Part shown: positions 61,992 through 64,000 of the stretch, in pieces
Position numbering within the stretch: the stretch's first letter is position 1
Layout: each line of letters opens with the position of its first letter
Assembly (NCBI GenBank): GCA_002749535.1
Contig: MZZL01000388.1
Location: 178,505 to 242,504 of the forward strand
Length of the DNA stretch: 64,000 nucleotides
Reading direction: 5' to 3'
DNA from: Apophysomyces variabilis
Taxonomy: Eukaryota > Mucoromycota > Mucoromycetes > Mucorales > Mucoraceae
The notes under the pieces: generated by a model
Seen by the model: the letters and a program-made list of their open reading frames with translations, nothing else
What the model was told of the DNA's origin: nothing
The model's database searches: none
Made by a program: the position numbers and the translations under genes

Positions 61992-62179
61992 CAGTGCTTC
62001 CCCGCTAATGTCAATGACTTGGTTAGAGCCTATCGATTGACAATAGGCGGGGAGTCACAATAACGGGGAGATGCAATGGCTTGAATTAGCATAGAAACCT
62101 CTTTTTCGGGAATCTCAAAATGATTGAAAATAGGCGAGGATTGACATTAACGAAGATTGACATTAGCGGGGAGGCACTG
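61992..62179. mobile_element. 188-bp MITE with Tc1/mariner-like ends, TA target duplication
   Basis: The left end CAGTGCTTCCCCGCTAATGT and the right end (reversed) CAGTGCCTCCCCGCTAATGT differ at one base in 20; pairing continues a few bases further into TCAAT. A TA dinucleotide flanks each end (61990-61991, 62180-62181), the target site duplication of Tc1/mariner elements, which also typically start CAGTG. The interior has GC-rich sub-repeats (GGCGGGGAGTCACAATAACGGGGAG) and no coding capacity, so it would depend on a transposase in trans. Confidence 0.85.
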
Positions 62180-62181
62180 TA

Positions 62182-64000
62182 CCTGTAATCTTTTTTGTAG
62201 GTTTGCTTGCAGCCATCATATATCTAGCGATTTTTAGTAAATTTTGCGCAGAAAATTTTTTGTTTTAGTTTAGTATCCTAGTTCCTATCATATATTCCTA
62301 TTTTTAGTTTACTACCTCATTACTAAGAACAAAAGATCAGTCTAATGGTTATTGTTCACTTGAGGAAGAATTAATCATTCTACTTTCGCCATCGTAACAT
62401 AATAATGCTCAAATTTTTTTAGCTACATTTTAGCAAAGAAAAGGTGATATCTTGTAAAATCTATTCTTAAGTCCTGTAAAAAACTGGATAATTATTATGT
62501 CCTGTTAGTATGGCTCTAGCAAAATCGATCAGGATAAAATGTTTTTGGGAAGTAAAGCAATTACTAAACCGTAACAAGGATATATAGTTGATTATACACA
62601 AAACCGAGGCTGTATAATGAAATAAGAGTATTTGTTTTTGATATATGTTTGCCAGATGCTAGCGTCCGGACCGGAAAGTTCGTTATGACCTACTGGCCGG
62701 AATTTTTGCTATGGTCCAGAAGGCTCCGGGTGATTATATAAAAAGATCGGGTTACCTATGGTCCCTAAGAAACTCGCAACTATATCTGTCAATATGACAC
62801 AGCATAGCTTCGAAAACCTGCGAGCATCGCATCAAAGAGCTACGTCTGCCCTACGTCTGCCCTGGTGTATACCACTTGATTTCTTGAACATAGCGTGCGT
62901 TTGCAACCCAGAGCATTTTATCTTTTGGCTAACGCAAAATGCATGTATCAATGAATCCAAGCACTTCCTGTCAAGCAGCACAAAATTATCACACTTGGTG
63001 CAAGTGACTGTGAAGAGCATGTATGTACGTATCTTGATAGTCCCCATGTTCTCCTCCCCTTACCATGCTTTACACCAACCATATCTCCACGGTCATGTTA
63101 CCACTATAAAACGATCTTTATTCTTTAGGAGAGTAACGCATCTCTTTTGCGTATAGAGCATACCAGCTTGGTTAATGCCCCACTCCTCGACGTAACATAG
63201 CACCTTCCTTTTCCTGTCATGCAATTTCATGGTTATGGCAGAACCTTGCCGACCAAACATTTAACAACGTGATTTAGCCAATATAATGAACGAGCATAAC
63301 GCGAATACCTGTCTGTAATCTAATGTGATACGTACGGACAAGAACTAGAAGAACATAGATTGATTTCGTGTGTACGAGCCTATCAGAAAAGAAATCCATC
63401 TGATGCCAGAGAAAAAGTTAAGAAAATGAAGGGAATAACGTGACTCCTAACACAGTACAATAGCCCTTTTAATTTTCGAGGCTCTCTTTCAAATGCGAAG
63501 CTGAATTATGACGTATTGTTTCCCTACCCACAGTTTGACATCTACCTGTTGGAAAATAGAAGGTAAAACATTTTATAGGATGACTGATCCATAGATTGAG
63601 TGATGTTAATTAACGCATGTACCGTAAGGAAGATGTTGGATGGATAGCTGTTTTACATTTCTAAAATTTGTACCAGTTGAGTGTAGTTATTACGCGTGCT
63701 TGTTTACAATCGTCAAGCCTTTAAGAATCAGCTCTATTCTGTATGTGTGAACAGATTGTAAATGTTTTCCTACTGATATAGGGCTGCGAGATCAACAAAA
63801 CACTGCAGATAACTCCGTGACAGTGAAGAATGAGTTAGCATGTTAAAATTAAATAGCTCTTTGCGCAAAGATTATGTCAGGCACGATAACGATATTCCAA
63901 ATGCAAACGCGGACTTTATTGGACTATATGATTTTCAATGTTTTGCTCAACTAACAGACCAAAACATACAACGCGCATACATTGCTAGATACACTTTCAG
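62182..64000. other. Intergenic region to window end
   Basis: AT-rich. A 132-codon frame at 62758-63156 has no recognisable domain and no splice context. A CCGGACCGG-containing stretch at 62665-62700 stands out from the AT-rich surroundings but its role is unknown. Confidence 0.4.

Overview
This is a eukaryotic, AT-rich, intron-bearing fungal segment. Short GT-AG introns of roughly 45-180 bp with CTAAC/CTRAY branch points, compact genes, a large chitin synthase-like gene, a Pho85-type cyclin, a long F-box/LRR gene and the kinds of transposon debris present all point to Mucoromycota, most likely Mucorales. That placement is an inference from gene content, not a computed result. Splice models were built by hand from reading frames, branch points and family conservation; exon sums divide by three for every multi-exon gene modelled end to end.

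Layout. 0-8 kb is gene-dense: the 3' end of a PDCD7/U11-U12 59K-like splicing protein (+), DML1/Misato (-, 10 exons), a LENG1-like CIR_N splicing protein (+, divergent from DML1 over 350 bp) and an NDT80/PhoG transcription factor (+). 8-17 kb is gene-poor, with a decayed Tc1/mariner-type transposase, a fragmented conserved fungal protein locus, a PIF/Harbinger remnant and an unexplained coding-like frame. 17.5-37.1 kb is gene-dense again: eIF1A (+), F-box protein (-), AFG1-type mitochondrial ATPase (-), a small putative gene, a DMT/EamA transporter (+), a 4-TM protein (+), cystathionine beta-synthase (-) and a divergent chitin synthase-like protein (-). At 40-41.4 kb lies a Pcl-type cyclin (-).

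42-64 kb is mostly transposon graveyard: Helitron helicase, Tc1, LINE-like and MULE-OTU remnants plus an intact-looking TA-flanked MITE. Within it sit a FET/TAF15-like RNA-binding protein gene (-) and two paralogous genes for small secreted cysteine-rich proteins (-) whose roughly 0.8 kb promoters are also duplicated.

Working together: three genes concern RNA processing (PDCD7-like, LENG1-like, FET-like). Translation initiation, sulfur amino-acid synthesis, mitochondrial maintenance and inheritance (AFG1, DML1) and cell-wall synthesis are unlinked housekeeping functions. The most notable items are the chitin synthase-like protein lacking recognisable catalytic motifs, the duplicated secreted-protein genes with shared promoter blocks, and the MULE that carried an OTU protease domain.
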